Notes: generated from the letters alone by a model not told the origin. DNA of 64,000 bases from Solimonas flava DSM 18980 (GCF_000426685.1 NZ_AUFV01000016.1:1-64000), one strand, 5' to 3'; positions 42,311 through 52,629 are shown, counted from the first letter of the stretch. Translations and numbers: made by a program.

Positions 42311-42988
42311 TCATCGTTCCGGCTCGTCCCAGATCAGGCGCGGATCGAAACTCATCGAGGCCAGCATCGTCAGCACGACGACCGCGCCGAACGCGATCGC
42401 GCCGGGGCCGGCGCGCACCTCGGCGATCGACTGGAAATTGACCAGCGCCACCAGCAGCGCGACGACGAAGACGTCGAGCATCGACCACTGGCCGACGAAT
42501 TCGACGAGCCGGTACAGGCGCGCGCGCCCGCGACGGCGCCAGCGCGAGCGCCGCTGCGCGCTGAGCAGCAGCACGACCAGCGCCACCATCTTCAGCAGCG
42601 GCACGCAGATGCTGGCGATGAACACGATCAGCGCCAGATCCCAGGAGCCCGACAGCCACAGCACGCGCACGCCGCCGAGGATGGTGTCGTTCTCGTTGTA
42701 GACGAGGGTCGAGGTCTGCATGATCGGCAGTGCATTGGCCGGCACGTACAGCAGCATCGCGGCGATCAGGAACGCCCAGGTGCGCCGCAGGCTGTCCGGC
42801 TTGCGCGCGTGCAGCGGCGCCTCGCAGCGCGGGCAGCTGGCGCCCTCCAGGCCGGGCGCGTCGCGGCAGACGAAGCCGCAGGCGTCGCAGGGCAGCAGGC
42901 CGAGCGCGAGCGCGCTCGGCGGCTCGGCCGCGGCCGGCGCGGCGTCGCTCGCCTGACGTCCGTCGAACGCTTCGGCCCGGGCGCTCAT
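42311..42988 (-). CDS. pqiA: PqiA half-protein, second unit
   Basis: 225 residues: a zinc-ribbon (CDACG at 34-38 and CPRC near 53), then four membrane helices with the family motif NALPIMQTSTLVYNENDTILGGVRVLW and ending MSFDPRLIWDE. E. coli PqiA carries two such units in one chain of about 417 residues; here they are separate genes overlapping by ATGA. It lies 22 bp before pqiB. Confidence 0.88.
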   Translation of the reverse strand: MSARAEAFDGRQASDAAPAAAEPPSALALGLLPCDACGFVCRDAPGLEGASCPRCEAPLHARKPDSLRRTWAFLIAAMLLYVPANALPIMQTSTLVYNENDTILGGVRVLWLSGSWDLALIVFIASICVPLLKMVALVVLLLSAQRRSRWRRRGRARLYRLVEFVGQWSMLDVFVVALLVALVNFQSIAEVRAGPGAIAFGAVVVLTMLASMSFDPRLIWDEPER

Positions 42989-43593
42989 GCGTCGAGCGCT
43001 CCGCGCGCGTCCCACAGCAGGCGCAGGTCGAAGGAGTTGATGACCGTCAGCAGGATGGTCAGGACCGCGAACGCGAAGATGCCGACCTCCGGCTTGACCG
43101 AGGCCATGCCGGCGATCTTCACGACCGACACCAGGGTGCCGAGCATGAAGACCTCGACCATGCTCCACGGCCGCATCAGGCGCAGCGCGTGCATGAGGTC
43201 GATGAAGCCGCGCGGCACGCGCCGGCGCAGCAGCGCGGCGAGCACGTAGCCGAACATCACGATCTGCGCGAGCGGAAAGAAGAACACCGTCAGCGCCGCG
43301 AGCACGGCGACCGGGCCGACGCCGGTGTCCCAGGTAGCGCGGATCGCGCCCCACAGCGTGGTGCCGCTCGACACCCCCTGCAGTTCGAGCGTGACGATCG
43401 GATAGACGTTGGCGATGACGAAGACGATCAGGCTGGTGACGGTCAGCGCCAGCATCGTCTGCAGGTCGGCGAACTGGTCGCGGTACAGCTCGGCGCCGCA
43501 GCGCAGGCACAGCGCGCGCTCGTTGCGGCCCAGCGGCCGGCGCGTGTAGACAGCATCGCAATGTTCACAGACGACGTATGGGCTGGCGTGCAT
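42985..43593 (-). CDS. pqiA: PqiA half-protein, first unit
   Basis: 202 residues: zinc-ribbon (CEHCD at 9-13, CLRC near 29), then four helices with NVYPIVTLELQGVSSGTTLWG and ending NSFDLRLLWDARG. It corresponds to the N-terminal half of E. coli PqiA and overlaps the gene for the other half. The encoded pair presumably assembles into the inner-membrane component that works with the MCE protein PqiB. Confidence 0.88.
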   Translation of the reverse strand: MHASPYVVCEHCDAVYTRRPLGRNERALCLRCGAELYRDQFADLQTMLALTVTSLIVFVIANVYPIVTLELQGVSSGTTLWGAIRATWDTGVGPVAVLAALTVFFFPLAQIVMFGYVLAALLRRRVPRGFIDLMHALRLMRPWSMVEVFMLGTLVSVVKIAGMASVKPEVGIFAFAVLTILLTVINSFDLRLLWDARGALDA

Positions 43594-43693
43594 CGCGTGA
43601 CGGCGGGAGTCCCCGCCCGGCTTTCCCTGCGGACGTTCGCAGTCTAGAGCCTGACCGCGCGTTTGGCACCGTCGCCGAAGCCGCCTGCCGTGC

Positions 43694-44080
43694 TCAACCC
43701 TCGCGGTTGCGCATCCAGTCGGCGACCGGCACCAGCGCCTCATGCAGCTCGCGGGCCAGGCCCGGCTCGACGCCGCTGTCGCGCAGCGCGTCGGCCATGC
43801 AGGCCAGCCACTGGTCGCGCTCGCGGCTGGCGATCGCCACCTGCAGATGCCGCGCGCGCAGCCGCGGATGGCCGAAGCGCGCCACGTAATGCGGCTCGCC
43901 GCCGGTCCAGCCGCACAGGAACCAGTACAGCTTGTCGCGCGAACCGTCGAGGCTCGGCGGATGCAGCGCGCGCAGCTCGGCATAGGCCGGATCGCGGTCC
44001 ATGCGGTCGTAGAAGGCGTCGACGAGACGGCGGATGGTCGCCTCGTCGCTGCCGAGGCGTTCATAGAAGCTGGTGATCAT
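43694..44080 (-). CDS. Group II truncated hemoglobin
   Basis: 128 residues on a 2-over-2 globin fold. Landmarks are FYDRMDRDPAYAELRALHPP (B/C region), the proximal histidine in GHPRLRARHLQVAI and the late tryptophan WMRNREG. Group II members bind oxygen or nitric oxide and act in peroxide or NO detoxification. It lies 24 bp after the TlpA-type thioredoxin gene, so it is probably cotranscribed with it. Confidence 0.9.
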   Translation of the reverse strand: MITSFYERLGSDEATIRRLVDAFYDRMDRDPAYAELRALHPPSLDGSRDKLYWFLCGWTGGEPHYVARFGHPRLRARHLQVAIASRERDQWLACMADALRDSGVEPGLARELHEALVPVADWMRNREG

Positions 44081-44104
44081 CGTGCGCCCATCATCGCACG
44101 CCGC

Positions 44105-44692
44105 TCACGATGCCGGCGCCGCGCCGCCCGCCACCGGCCCTGCCGGTGGCAGACGCTGCAGCAGGCTGTTGATCTCGTCGACGATGCGCGGCAGCGAGGT
44201 CTCCGGGTCGTAGCCGGTGTGCGCGTAGGCGACGCGGCCGTCGGCGTCGACGATGAACAGGCGCGGAATCGCTTCGACGCCGTAGCGTGCGCCGATGCGC
44301 CCGCGCGAATCGTGCGTCAGCGTCAGCTGCAGGCCGGCGAGACGGCGCAGGATCTCCTGGTAACGGGCGCGGTCCTCCTTCCAGTTGACGCCGACCACGA
44401 CCAGACGCTCGCGGCCGACGACCTGCTGCAGGCGCTCGAGCAGCGTCAGCTCGCGCAGGCAGGGGCCGCACCAGGACGCCCAGAAAGTGGTCACCAGGAT
44501 GCGGCCGCGGAAATCGCCGACGCGCACCGCGTGGCCGTCGCGATCGTCGCCGAGCGCGTCGGGCGGCACCTCGCCGGGCGCCGGCGCCGCGCCGGCAGCC
44601 GCCGCCGCGAGCAGCGCCGCCCCCGCCAAGGCCACGGCCAGCGCGGCCGACAGCCGGCGGCGACAACGCGGGGCACGGGACAATCCGGTCAT
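44105..44692 (-). CDS. TlpA-family exported thioredoxin
   Basis: 195 residues. Basic N-terminus with RRR and a hydrophobic stretch (about 14-36) is a signal peptide or anchor. The thioredoxin domain has the active site W74-C75-G-P-C78 (TFWASWCGPCLRE) and the cis-proline in AIPRLFIVD. It is a periplasmic thiol reductant, for example in cytochrome maturation or repair of oxidised proteins. It is divergent from cysH. Confidence 0.9.
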   Translation of the reverse strand: MTGLSRAPRCRRRLSAALAVALAGAALLAAAAAGAAPAPGEVPPDALGDDRDGHAVRVGDFRGRILVTTFWASWCGPCLRELTLLERLQQVVGRERLVVVGVNWKEDRARYQEILRRLAGLQLTLTHDSRGRIGARYGVEAIPRLFIVDADGRVAYAHTGYDPETSLPRIVDEINSLLQRLPPAGPVAGGAAPAS

Positions 44693-44734
44693 CGGCGCAG
44701 CTTAGCCGAAGCGGCGCCGGCCGCCGCGGCGTTT

Positions 44735-44752
44735 GGTTATTTGCTTATAACC
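44735..44752 (+). promoter_or_regulatory. Palindrome upstream of cysH (candidate CysB-type site)
   Basis: GGTTAT-TTGCTT-ATAACC, a perfect 6-6-6 palindrome and an AT-rich island in GC-rich sequence. Its centre is about 47 bp upstream of the -10-like TAGAAT (44790-44795). That places it near -60 relative to the likely start, where LysR-type activators usually bind. Confidence 0.45.
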
Positions 44753-44834
44753 TTCCGTGCGGCGCCGGCGCCGGCCCGGACCCTTCCCTTAGAATCGGCA
44801 CCTTGTCGCAGGACCGAGCCGCAGGAAGTTCCAC

Positions 44835-45542
44835 GTGTCGATCGCCCCAGCCGTCATGCCGAGCCCCAACAGCGCGGCGCTCAGCCCGGCCGACATTGCC
44901 GCGCTCAACGCCCGCTATGCGGCGCTCGACTTCGAGCAGCGCATCCGCCAGCTGTACCGCGAGTTCGACGTCGACCAGGTGCTGGTCACCTCCTCGTTCG
45001 CGGCGACCTCGGCCTACTTCCTGCATCTGATCGCGACGATCGAGCCGCGCCAGAAGTTCGCGTTCATCGACACCGGCTACCACTTCCCGGAAACGCTGGC
45101 CTACCGCGACTACCTGATCGAACTGTTCAAGCTGAACGTGTTCAGCGTGCGCGCCGAGGACTGGAAGCACCAGTTCACGATCGACGACAAGACCTACGAG
45201 CGCGACCCGGACTTCTGCTGCGCGATCAACAAGGTCGAGCCGCTCGACGCGATCAAGCCGAACTACCGGATCTGGGTGTCGAGCCTGATGCGCGCCGACA
45301 CCGAGCACCGCGCCCAGCTCGACATCTTCGAAATCCGCAACGGCATCGTGAAGTTCAATCCGATGATCGACGTCACGCACGAAACGCGCGACGCCTACAT
45401 CCGCGAGCACGCGCTGCCGTTCCATCCGCTGGTCGCACGCGGCTACCAGTCGATCGGCTGCATCCACTGCACGGTGCCCGGCGAAGGCCGCAGCGGCCGC
45501 TGGGTCGGCAAGCCGAAGACCGAGTGCGGGCTGCATCGCTGA
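44835..45542 (+). CDS. cysH: Assimilatory (phospho)adenylylsulfate reductase, [4Fe-4S] type
   Basis: 235 residues, GTG start with GGAA upstream. The PP-loop-like fold includes VTSSFAATSAY, FIDTGYHFPETLAY and DVTHETRDAYI. Cluster ligands C128-C129 (DFCCAINKVEPL) and C209-x2-C212 (GCIHC) are complete, as is the catalytic cysteine C231 in the C-terminal ECGLH. Presence of the iron-sulfur cluster points to an APS rather than a PAPS substrate, as in many pseudomonads. It yields sulfite in cysteine biosynthesis. Confidence 0.93.
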   Translation: MSIAPAVMPSPNSAALSPADIAALNARYAALDFEQRIRQLYREFDVDQVLVTSSFAATSAYFLHLIATIEPRQKFAFIDTGYHFPETLAYRDYLIELFKLNVFSVRAEDWKHQFTIDDKTYERDPDFCCAINKVEPLDAIKPNYRIWVSSLMRADTEHRAQLDIFEIRNGIVKFNPMIDVTHETRDAYIREHALPFHPLVARGYQSIGCIHCTVPGEGRSGRWVGKPKTECGLHR

Positions 45543-45567
45543 AGGCGGCCGCGGTACGATGCCGGCG

Positions 45568-45954
45568 ATGAGCGAATCCGTCCGTCTCGACCAGTGGCTG
45601 TGGGCCGCGCGCTTCTTCCGCACGCGCACGCTGGCCAAGGAAGCGATCGAAGCCGGCCACGTGCGCTGCGCCGGCGAGCGCTGCAAAGTGGCCAAGGATG
45701 TGCGCGTCGGCATGTCGCTGACGGTGCGCCGTGCCGGCGACGAGTTCGAGATCGTCGTCGACGGCCTGTCGGCCCAGCGCGGCGACGCGACGGCGGCGCA
45801 GCGCCTCTATCACGAGTTGCCGGACAGCATCGTGCGCCGCGAGCAGGCGCGCACCGCCCGCCAGCTGGCCGGCCAGGCCGTCAGCAGCGAACGCCCGAGC
45901 AAGAAGGGCCGGCGCATGCTCGAACGCTTCAAGCGCAGTCTCGGCGCCGACTGA
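45568..45954 (+). CDS. hslR: Hsp15-type S4 RNA-binding protein
   Basis: 128 residues. The S4 domain starts at once (VRLDQWLWAARFFRTRTLAKEAIEAGHV) and ends near residue 70; the basic C-terminus (SKKGRRMLERFKRSLG) contacts rRNA. Hsp15 rescues stalled 50S subunits carrying nascent chains. It starts 25 bp after cysH and may be cotranscribed. A second ATG three codons upstream is the alternative start. Confidence 0.9.
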   Translation: MSESVRLDQWLWAARFFRTRTLAKEAIEAGHVRCAGERCKVAKDVRVGMSLTVRRAGDEFEIVVDGLSAQRGDATAAQRLYHELPDSIVRREQARTARQLAGQAVSSERPSKKGRRMLERFKRSLGAD

Positions 45955-45982
45955 TCCGGCCCGGCCAGACGACCCGAAACGC

Positions 45983-46011
45983 AAAGGCCCCGCCGCATCG
46001 CGACGGGGCCT
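45983..46011 (-). terminator. Terminator of the BON gene
   Basis: 8-bp stem AGGCCCCG / CGGGGCCT (45985-46011 outer limits) with a short T-run on the minus strand, 16 bp past the BON-protein stop codon. It also separates this gene from the convergent hslR. Confidence 0.6.
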
Positions 46012-46026
46012 CGCCGGAGGTGCGCC

Positions 46027-46362
46027 TTACTCGGTCGCGGTCTTCAGCCGCAGGTCGTTCTTGACGTCCTTCACGCCCTTGACATGACGCGTCACGTCGA
46101 CGGCCTGGTCGATCTGCGCCGACGAGGTCACGAAGCCCGACAGCTGCACCATGCCGTTCTCGGTCTCGACGCTGATGTCGGTGGACTTCAGGCCCTTCTC
46201 GGCGAGCAGCGCCGTCTTCACCTTGGCGGTGAGCGCCGAGTCGGATACGTACTGGGACGCCTCGCTCTTCTGCGCCGGCGCGGCATGGTTCTGGGCCTGG
46301 GCCATCAGCGGCGCGGAACCGAGGGCGATCATCGTGGCGACGAACAGGGGTTTCATCTTCAT
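46027..46362 (-). CDS. Periplasmic BON-domain protein (OsmY-like)
   Basis: 111 residues. Sec signal (1-22, ending AQAQ), then one BON domain (about 40-110: SDSALTAKVKTALLAEKGLKSTDISVETENGMVQLSGFV, VKGVKDVKNDL). BON domains bind phospholipid; OsmY and its kin accumulate in osmotic and envelope stress. AAGGAG lies 6 bp before the ATG, deciding this start over an upstream in-frame codon. The promoter region has the shared direct-repeat motif. Confidence 0.9.
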   Translation of the reverse strand: MKMKPLFVATMIALGSAPLMAQAQNHAAPAQKSEASQYVSDSALTAKVKTALLAEKGLKSTDISVETENGMVQLSGFVTSSAQIDQAVDVTRHVKGVKDVKNDLRLKTATE

Positions 46363-46448
46363 GTCATCTCCTTTTCTTGCGGACGCGCAGGGCGCGTTCC
46401 GTCGCTGATCCGGATCATTCCGGACGCCCTCCATCCTCCGGGCCGGCC

Positions 46449-46466
46449 GTGAATTCGTCCTGAACC
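46449..46466 (-). promoter_or_regulatory. Direct-repeat motif, site 3 (upstream of the BON gene)
   Basis: Read towards the gene: GGTTCAG, GACG, AATTCAC, then GGCC. It lies 87-104 bp upstream of the start codon. The GACG spacer is identical to that of the csbD site. Confidence 0.5.
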
Positions 46467-46520
46467 CAAGCTCGCGCCTTTCACCGTCCGTTCAGACTGT
46501 GCCGCGCGGCAGACGCAACG

Positions 46521-46544
46521 AAAAAGCCCCGCGCGAGGCGGGGC
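46521..46544 (-). terminator. Rho-independent terminator of transaldolase gene
   Basis: Stem GCCCCGC / GCGGGGC (46526-46532, 46538-46544), loop GCGAG, five T on the minus strand (46521-46525), 23 bp past the tal stop codon. Confidence 0.75.
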
Positions 46545-46567
46545 CGGTCCGAAGCGGCGCGGCGGTT

Positions 46568-47695
46568 TCAGCCGCGCATCGCGTCGCGCTTCTTCGCCAC
46601 GGCGGCAAGCAGCTTGTCGTCAGCGTCGACGAACTGCTGCACGCCGTCGACGACCAGGCGCTCGACGATCTCGGTGAACGGCAGCTGCAGCGCGCCGATC
46701 TCGTCGAACACCTGGCGCGCTTCGCCGAGCGCGTATTCGAGCCGCGAGCGCGCCTCGCCGTGATCGCGGAAGGCATCGAGCGTCGCCGGCGGCACGGTGT
46801 TGACGGTGTCGACGCCGATCAGCTCCTCGACGTAGAGCGTGTCCCGGTACGCCGGATTCTTGGTGCCGGTGCTCGCCCACAGCAGGCGCTGCGGACGCGC
46901 GCGATGCTGCTGGGCGAGCTGCTGCCAGCGCGGCTCGCCATAGAGCGACTTGTAGTCCTGATAGGCGAGCCGGGCATTGGCGATGGCGACCTTGCCGACC
47001 AGCGTCTGCAGGCGCTCGGTGTGCACGGCGCCATCGGCGATGCGCCGCATCAGCTCGGCGTCCATCGCCGCGTCGATGCGGCTGACGAAGAAGCTGGCGA
47101 CGCTGGCGACGCTGGCGGCGTCGCCGCCGCGCTGCGTCCATTGTTCGAGGCCGTCGATATAGGCGAGCGCCACGTCGCGGTAGGCCTCGCGCGAGAACAG
47201 CAGCGTGACGTTGACGTTGATGCCCTCGGCGATCAGCGTGCGCAGCGCGTCGACGCCGGCCGGCGTGCCGGGCACCTTGATCATCAGGTTGGCGCGGCCG
47301 ACCGCCTGCCACAGGCGCCGCGCCTGGGCGACGGTGCCGTCGGTGTCGTGCGCCAGCCGCGGCGAGACTTCGAGGCTCACATAGCCGTCGGCGGCGCGCG
47401 TGCGGTCGTAGACCTTGCGCAGCTCGTCGGCGGCGAGGCGGATGTCCTCGATCGCGATCTGCTCGAACAGCTCGGCTGGGTCCTCGACGCCGGCCCGCAC
47501 CAGCGCGCGCAGCGCTTCGTCGTATTCGCTGCTGCCGCCGATCGCCTTCTCGAAGATCGCCGGGTTCGAGGTCAGGCCGCTGATCGCGTCCTCCTCGATC
47601 ATGCGCCGCAAGCCGCCGCCGCTGAGCAGATCGCGGCGGATGTAATCGAGCCAGAGCGACTGGCCCAGCGCGTGGACGGCCTGGAGGCGATTCAT
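46568..47695 (-). CDS. tal: Transaldolase (long, tal2-type)
   Basis: 375 residues. ISGLTSNPAIFEKAI near 38-52 and the Schiff-base lysine K140 in LMIKVPGTPAG are the two transaldolase signatures; INVNVTLLFSREAY follows. It moves a dihydroxyacetone unit in the non-oxidative pentose phosphate pathway. At 375 residues it belongs to the longer group known from cyanobacteria and actinobacteria, not the 317-residue TalB type of enterobacteria. A terminator follows. Confidence 0.92.
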   Translation of the reverse strand: MNRLQAVHALGQSLWLDYIRRDLLSGGGLRRMIEEDAISGLTSNPAIFEKAIGGSSEYDEALRALVRAGVEDPAELFEQIAIEDIRLAADELRKVYDRTRAADGYVSLEVSPRLAHDTDGTVAQARRLWQAVGRANLMIKVPGTPAGVDALRTLIAEGINVNVTLLFSREAYRDVALAYIDGLEQWTQRGGDAASVASVASFFVSRIDAAMDAELMRRIADGAVHTERLQTLVGKVAIANARLAYQDYKSLYGEPRWQQLAQQHRARPQRLLWASTGTKNPAYRDTLYVEELIGVDTVNTVPPATLDAFRDHGEARSRLEYALGEARQVFDEIGALQLPFTEIVERLVVDGVQQFVDADDKLLAAVAKKRDAMRG

Positions 47696-47736
47696 GGTCC
47701 TGGTGGCAGTAGTCGTGAGTGGAAAATTAGATCAGG

Positions 47737-47763
47737 CACAGATTACACAGATTTCACAGACGG
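47737..47763. repeat. 9-bp tandem repeat (TCTGTG-type intergenic repeat)
   Basis: Three consecutive units CACAGATTA, CACAGATTT, CACAGACGG; on the minus strand this reads as repeated AATCTGTG. It is an AT-richer island in the 125-bp gap between the ABC exporter and tal. The same kind of AATCTGTG array occurs in intergenic regions of many environmental bacteria as far as I recall, without a known role. Confidence 0.55.
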
Positions 47764-47820
47764 ACCGCGCGGCGAACGGCCCGCATGTCCGGCCAGGGCG
47801 GGCCGTCCGGACGCCGGGCT

Positions 47821-49622
<1,802 letters not shown>

Positions 49623-49626
<4 letters not shown>

Positions 49627-50372
49627 GCGCCGTTCTCCGCGAAGATGCCGGCCGCGGCTGCGCTCCAGACGCTCCAGCGGTGGCCGCCGTCGCGCTCGCG
49701 GTAATGGCCTTCGGGCAGCAGCGGCGCGATCATCCGCGCCGCCGTCACGAAGCCGTCGTCGCGTCCGCAGACCAGCCAGACGCGGCGCGCGTCCTGCGGC
49801 CGCTGCGCCCAATCGTGGACGACGCGCCAGGCTTCGTGCGGCGGGTTGTCGGCATCGAGCTGCGCCGGCCGCGGCGCCGGCTGCCACGCCGCCGGCCCGC
49901 CCGCCGCCTGCACTTCCTCGACCAGCGCGCCGCGGCCCATGTAGGGCGCGAGCAGCAACAGGCCGTCGAGGCGTCCCGGATGCTCGCGTTCGTACAGGAG
50001 CGCGCCGAGACCGCCCAGCGAGGCGCCGACCATCCACACCTCGCGGTAGCGGCCGCGGGCCGGCTCGATGAGCGCATGCAGGCGCTCGACGAGGCGACCT
50101 TCGAAGTAATACGGCAGCGTCGCGCCGGCGAGCAGCACGTCGGCGTCCGGCCGGCCGCGCTGGATCGCCTCGACGATGCCGGACGCGCGCAGTCCGGCCA
50201 GATCGTCGGCGCGCCCCGGCAGGACCACGACCAGCATCTGCGCCGGCACGCGCGCCGGCACCTGCTGCGTCGGCATCAGCGCCGCCGGCCGGCCCGGCAG
50301 ACAGGCGGCCAGGCCGAGCAGCGGCAGCGCTGCCAGCGCGACCTGCAGGCACCGCGCCAGCCTTCGTTTCAT
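49623..50372 (-). CDS. Lipoprotein alpha/beta-hydrolase
   Basis: 249 residues. Signal with lipobox GLAAC (C24). The hydrolase core has LVVVLPGRADDL, the nucleophile elbow G-x-S-x-G in MVGASLGGLGALL, an Asp in VCGRDDGFV and a final His in DGGHRWSVW, so the triad is complete. An esterase or thioesterase at the periplasmic side of a membrane is likely. GGAGA before this ATG decides the start; two further in-frame ATG codons lie upstream. It is coupled to the ABC exporter gene, hinting at joint lipid handling. Confidence 0.8.
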
Positions 50373-50488
50373 CGGCTTCTCCATAAGCGCCGCATCGTCG
50401 CCCGCGGGCATGCGCACGTCAAAGCGCCGGTTTGGCCGGCCCGGCGCCGGGCGTGATAATGGCGGACGTCCCCCGCCCGAGCGCCGAG

Positions 50489-51838
50489 ATGAAGATCGTC
50501 GATGCCGTCACCGCCGTCGTCACCTGCGGTGACGAACTGCTGATGGTGCAACGCCAGCCGTTCCTCAAGTCCTTTCCGGGCTTCCACGCCTTCCCGGGCG
50601 GCAAGATCGACGCCGAGGACGCCGACGGCGCGCCGCTGCCGGACTTCTGCGCGGGCCACGAGCCTCGTCTGCTGCGCGGCCTGCTGCGCGAGCTGGCCGA
50701 GGAGCTGGCGCTCGACCTGACGCCGTTCGCGGCGCTGCAAGTGCGCGCGCTCGGCGTCGCGCTGACGCCGCCGACGATGCCGGTGCGCTTCAACACCTAT
50801 TTCTATCTCGTCGACCTGCCGCAGCAGCCGCCACTGACAGTCGACACCCGTGAGATCGCCAGCGCCGAATGGGCGCATCCGCGCGAGTGGCTGGCGCGCT
50901 TCCGCGCCGGCGAACTGCTGCTGGCGCCGCCGACGCTGGCGGTGGTCGAGGCGCTGGCGGCCGACCCGCAGGCGACCGAGGTGCCGGGGCTCGATTTCCG
51001 CACGCGCGTCGACTACGAGCTGCCGGTGATCGAGCACGTCTACGGCGTGCGCAACATCCTGGTGCGCTCGCACACCCTGCCGCCGGCCCAGCACACCAAC
51101 TGCTTCCTGCTCGGCGACGCGCAGTCGCACCGCGTGCTGGTCGACCCCTCGCCGGCCGACGCCGACGAGTTCGAGAAGCTCTGCAGCCTGGTGCCGCGCT
51201 TCGGCATCCACGAGGTGTTCCTGACGCACCACCATCCGGACCATCACCAGCAGGCGCCGGAACTGGCGCGCCGCTTCGGCGTGCCGATCGGCATGTCGGA
51301 GGACACGCACCGGCGCCTGCTCGACAAGAAGGGTCACGATTACTTCCACGATCTGGCGATCCACCACTACCGCGAGGGCGACACGCTGTGCCGCTGGCTC
51401 GACCGGCCGGTGCGCGTGCACGAGGTGCCGGGCCACGACGAGGGCCAGCTGGCGCTGATGCCGGAGAACCGCGCCTGGTGCATCGTCGGCGACCTGATCC
51501 AGGGCATCGGCACGGTCGTGATCGCCAAGCCCGAGGGCGACATGCGCAAGTACTACGCGACGCTGGAGCGGATGATCGCGCTCGCGCCGCGCGTGATCAT
51601 GCCCTCGCACGGCATCGCGCTCGGTTCGGTCTACCGCCTGGAGGAAACGCTCAAGCACCGTCGCCTGCGCGAGCAGCAGGTGCTGAGCCTGTGGCGCGAG
51701 GGCCACGATCTCGAATCGATGCTCAGGCTGATCTACGCCGATCTCGATCCGCGCCTGCTCGGCCTGGCGCGGCTGAACATCGAAAGCCACCTCGACAAGC
51801 TGCGCATCGAAGGGGTGCTCGACGGCGCGACGGCCTAG
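50489..51838 (+). CDS. Nudix-MBL fused hydrolase (LACTB2-like)
   Basis: 449 residues with two enzyme domains. Residues 1-165 form a Nudix domain; the box is present as FPGG-KIDAED and RELAEEL (67-73), but with about 15 extra residues between the glycine and the REL-x-EE part. Residues 170-449 form a metallo-beta-lactamase fold with THHHPDHH (246-253), a PGHDEGQ, a GDLIQG and a PSHG, all metal ligands retained and closest to LACTB2-type nucleases. It might clean up nucleotides or RNA ends. The start could also be the ATG ten codons upstream. Confidence 0.85.
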   Translation: MKIVDAVTAVVTCGDELLMVQRQPFLKSFPGFHAFPGGKIDAEDADGAPLPDFCAGHEPRLLRGLLRELAEELALDLTPFAALQVRALGVALTPPTMPVRFNTYFYLVDLPQQPPLTVDTREIASAEWAHPREWLARFRAGELLLAPPTLAVVEALAADPQATEVPGLDFRTRVDYELPVIEHVYGVRNILVRSHTLPPAQHTNCFLLGDAQSHRVLVDPSPADADEFEKLCSLVPRFGIHEVFLTHHHPDHHQQAPELARRFGVPIGMSEDTHRRLLDKKGHDYFHDLAIHHYREGDTLCRWLDRPVRVHEVPGHDEGQLALMPENRAWCIVGDLIQGIGTVVIAKPEGDMRKYYATLERMIALAPRVIMPSHGIALGSVYRLEETLKHRRLREQQVLSLWREGHDLESMLRLIYADLDPRLLGLARLNIESHLDKLRIEGVLDGATA

Positions 51839-51876
51839 GGCCGGCTAACGCCCATGGCGTCGCGCCGCGCCGGCGC

Positions 51877-52629
51877 TCACTTCGGGCCGAGCAGCGCCAT
51901 GCGCAGCTCGACCTTGCCCTTGTTGATGTGCTCGATCTTCACCGGCACGAAGTGGCGCGACGGCGCCAGCCAGTAGCGATACGACTTCTTCGGGTTGTCG
52001 ATGCGCGCGACGCGAATCGTCTCGAAGCGGCCGGCCGGCGTTTCCACCGTCTCGCGCGCCTGGATCTGGAAGCGGTAGAGACGCAGCTTGTCCTCGTCGA
52101 TGAACGAGAACTCCTTTTCGGCGCCGATGCGCTCGGCATTGCCAGCCGCCCACAGGCGCACTGCCTCGCGGATCGAGAAGCGGTCGTAAGTCGGCGCCGG
52201 CGCCTTGAGCTCGACGACGTTGCCGCCGCGGATCATCCTGGCGCGCTCGCCGGCCGCATCGAAGTCGAGCGTGAAGTTGTCGTCGCTGCGCTTGTTGTTG
52301 CGATACTCGAAATGGCGCGGCTGCACGACGCCGTCGACCACGCAGAACGTGCTGCTCTCGCGCGGCGAGCCGTAGGTCCAGCGCACCAGCGCGATCGGAT
52401 CGGTGGTCGAGCTGTAATCGAAGCAGCCGTCGCCGCGCGGCTTGAGCGCGATGGTGCCCTCGCCGAGCGAGATGTCGCCCCACTCGACGCTGTAGCGGTC
52501 GGCGCGCGCCGCCCAGAAAGCGGCATCGTCGGACGGCGGTGCCGGGGCCTGCGCCGCCGCGCCGCCCGCCGCCGCCAGCAGCAGCAAAGCCATCAGGTGC
52601 CGCAGACTGCCGCCTGCCCGGATCTTCAT
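51877..52629 (-). CDS. DUF3108 exported protein
   Basis: 250 residues with a Sec signal (about 1-26, ending AAAQ). Typical DUF3108 strands are SVEWGDISLGEGTIAL, RHFEYRNNKRSDDNFTLDF and RLYRFQIQARETVETPAGRFETIRV, ending YWLAPSRHFVPVKIEHINKGKVELRMAL. Periplasmic, function unknown. Its ATG overlaps the purN stop (ATGA). This purM-purN-DUF3108 order is common in Gammaproteobacteria. Confidence 0.85.
   Translation of the reverse strand: MKIRAGGSLRHLMALLLLAAAGGAAAQAPAPPSDDAAFWAARADRYSVEWGDISLGEGTIALKPRGDGCFDYSSTTDPIALVRWTYGSPRESSTFCVVDGVVQPRHFEYRNNKRSDDNFTLDFDAAGERARMIRGGNVVELKAPAPTYDRFSIREAVRLWAAGNAERIGAEKEFSFIDEDKLRLYRFQIQARETVETPAGRFETIRVARIDNPKKSYRYWLAPSRHFVPVKIEHINKGKVELRMALLGPK

Noticed and set aside
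42311-43593. Split pqiA as a frameshift
   Set aside because: Each half has its own start, zinc ribbon and complete four-helix unit, with a regular ATGA overlap, so two genes are intended.
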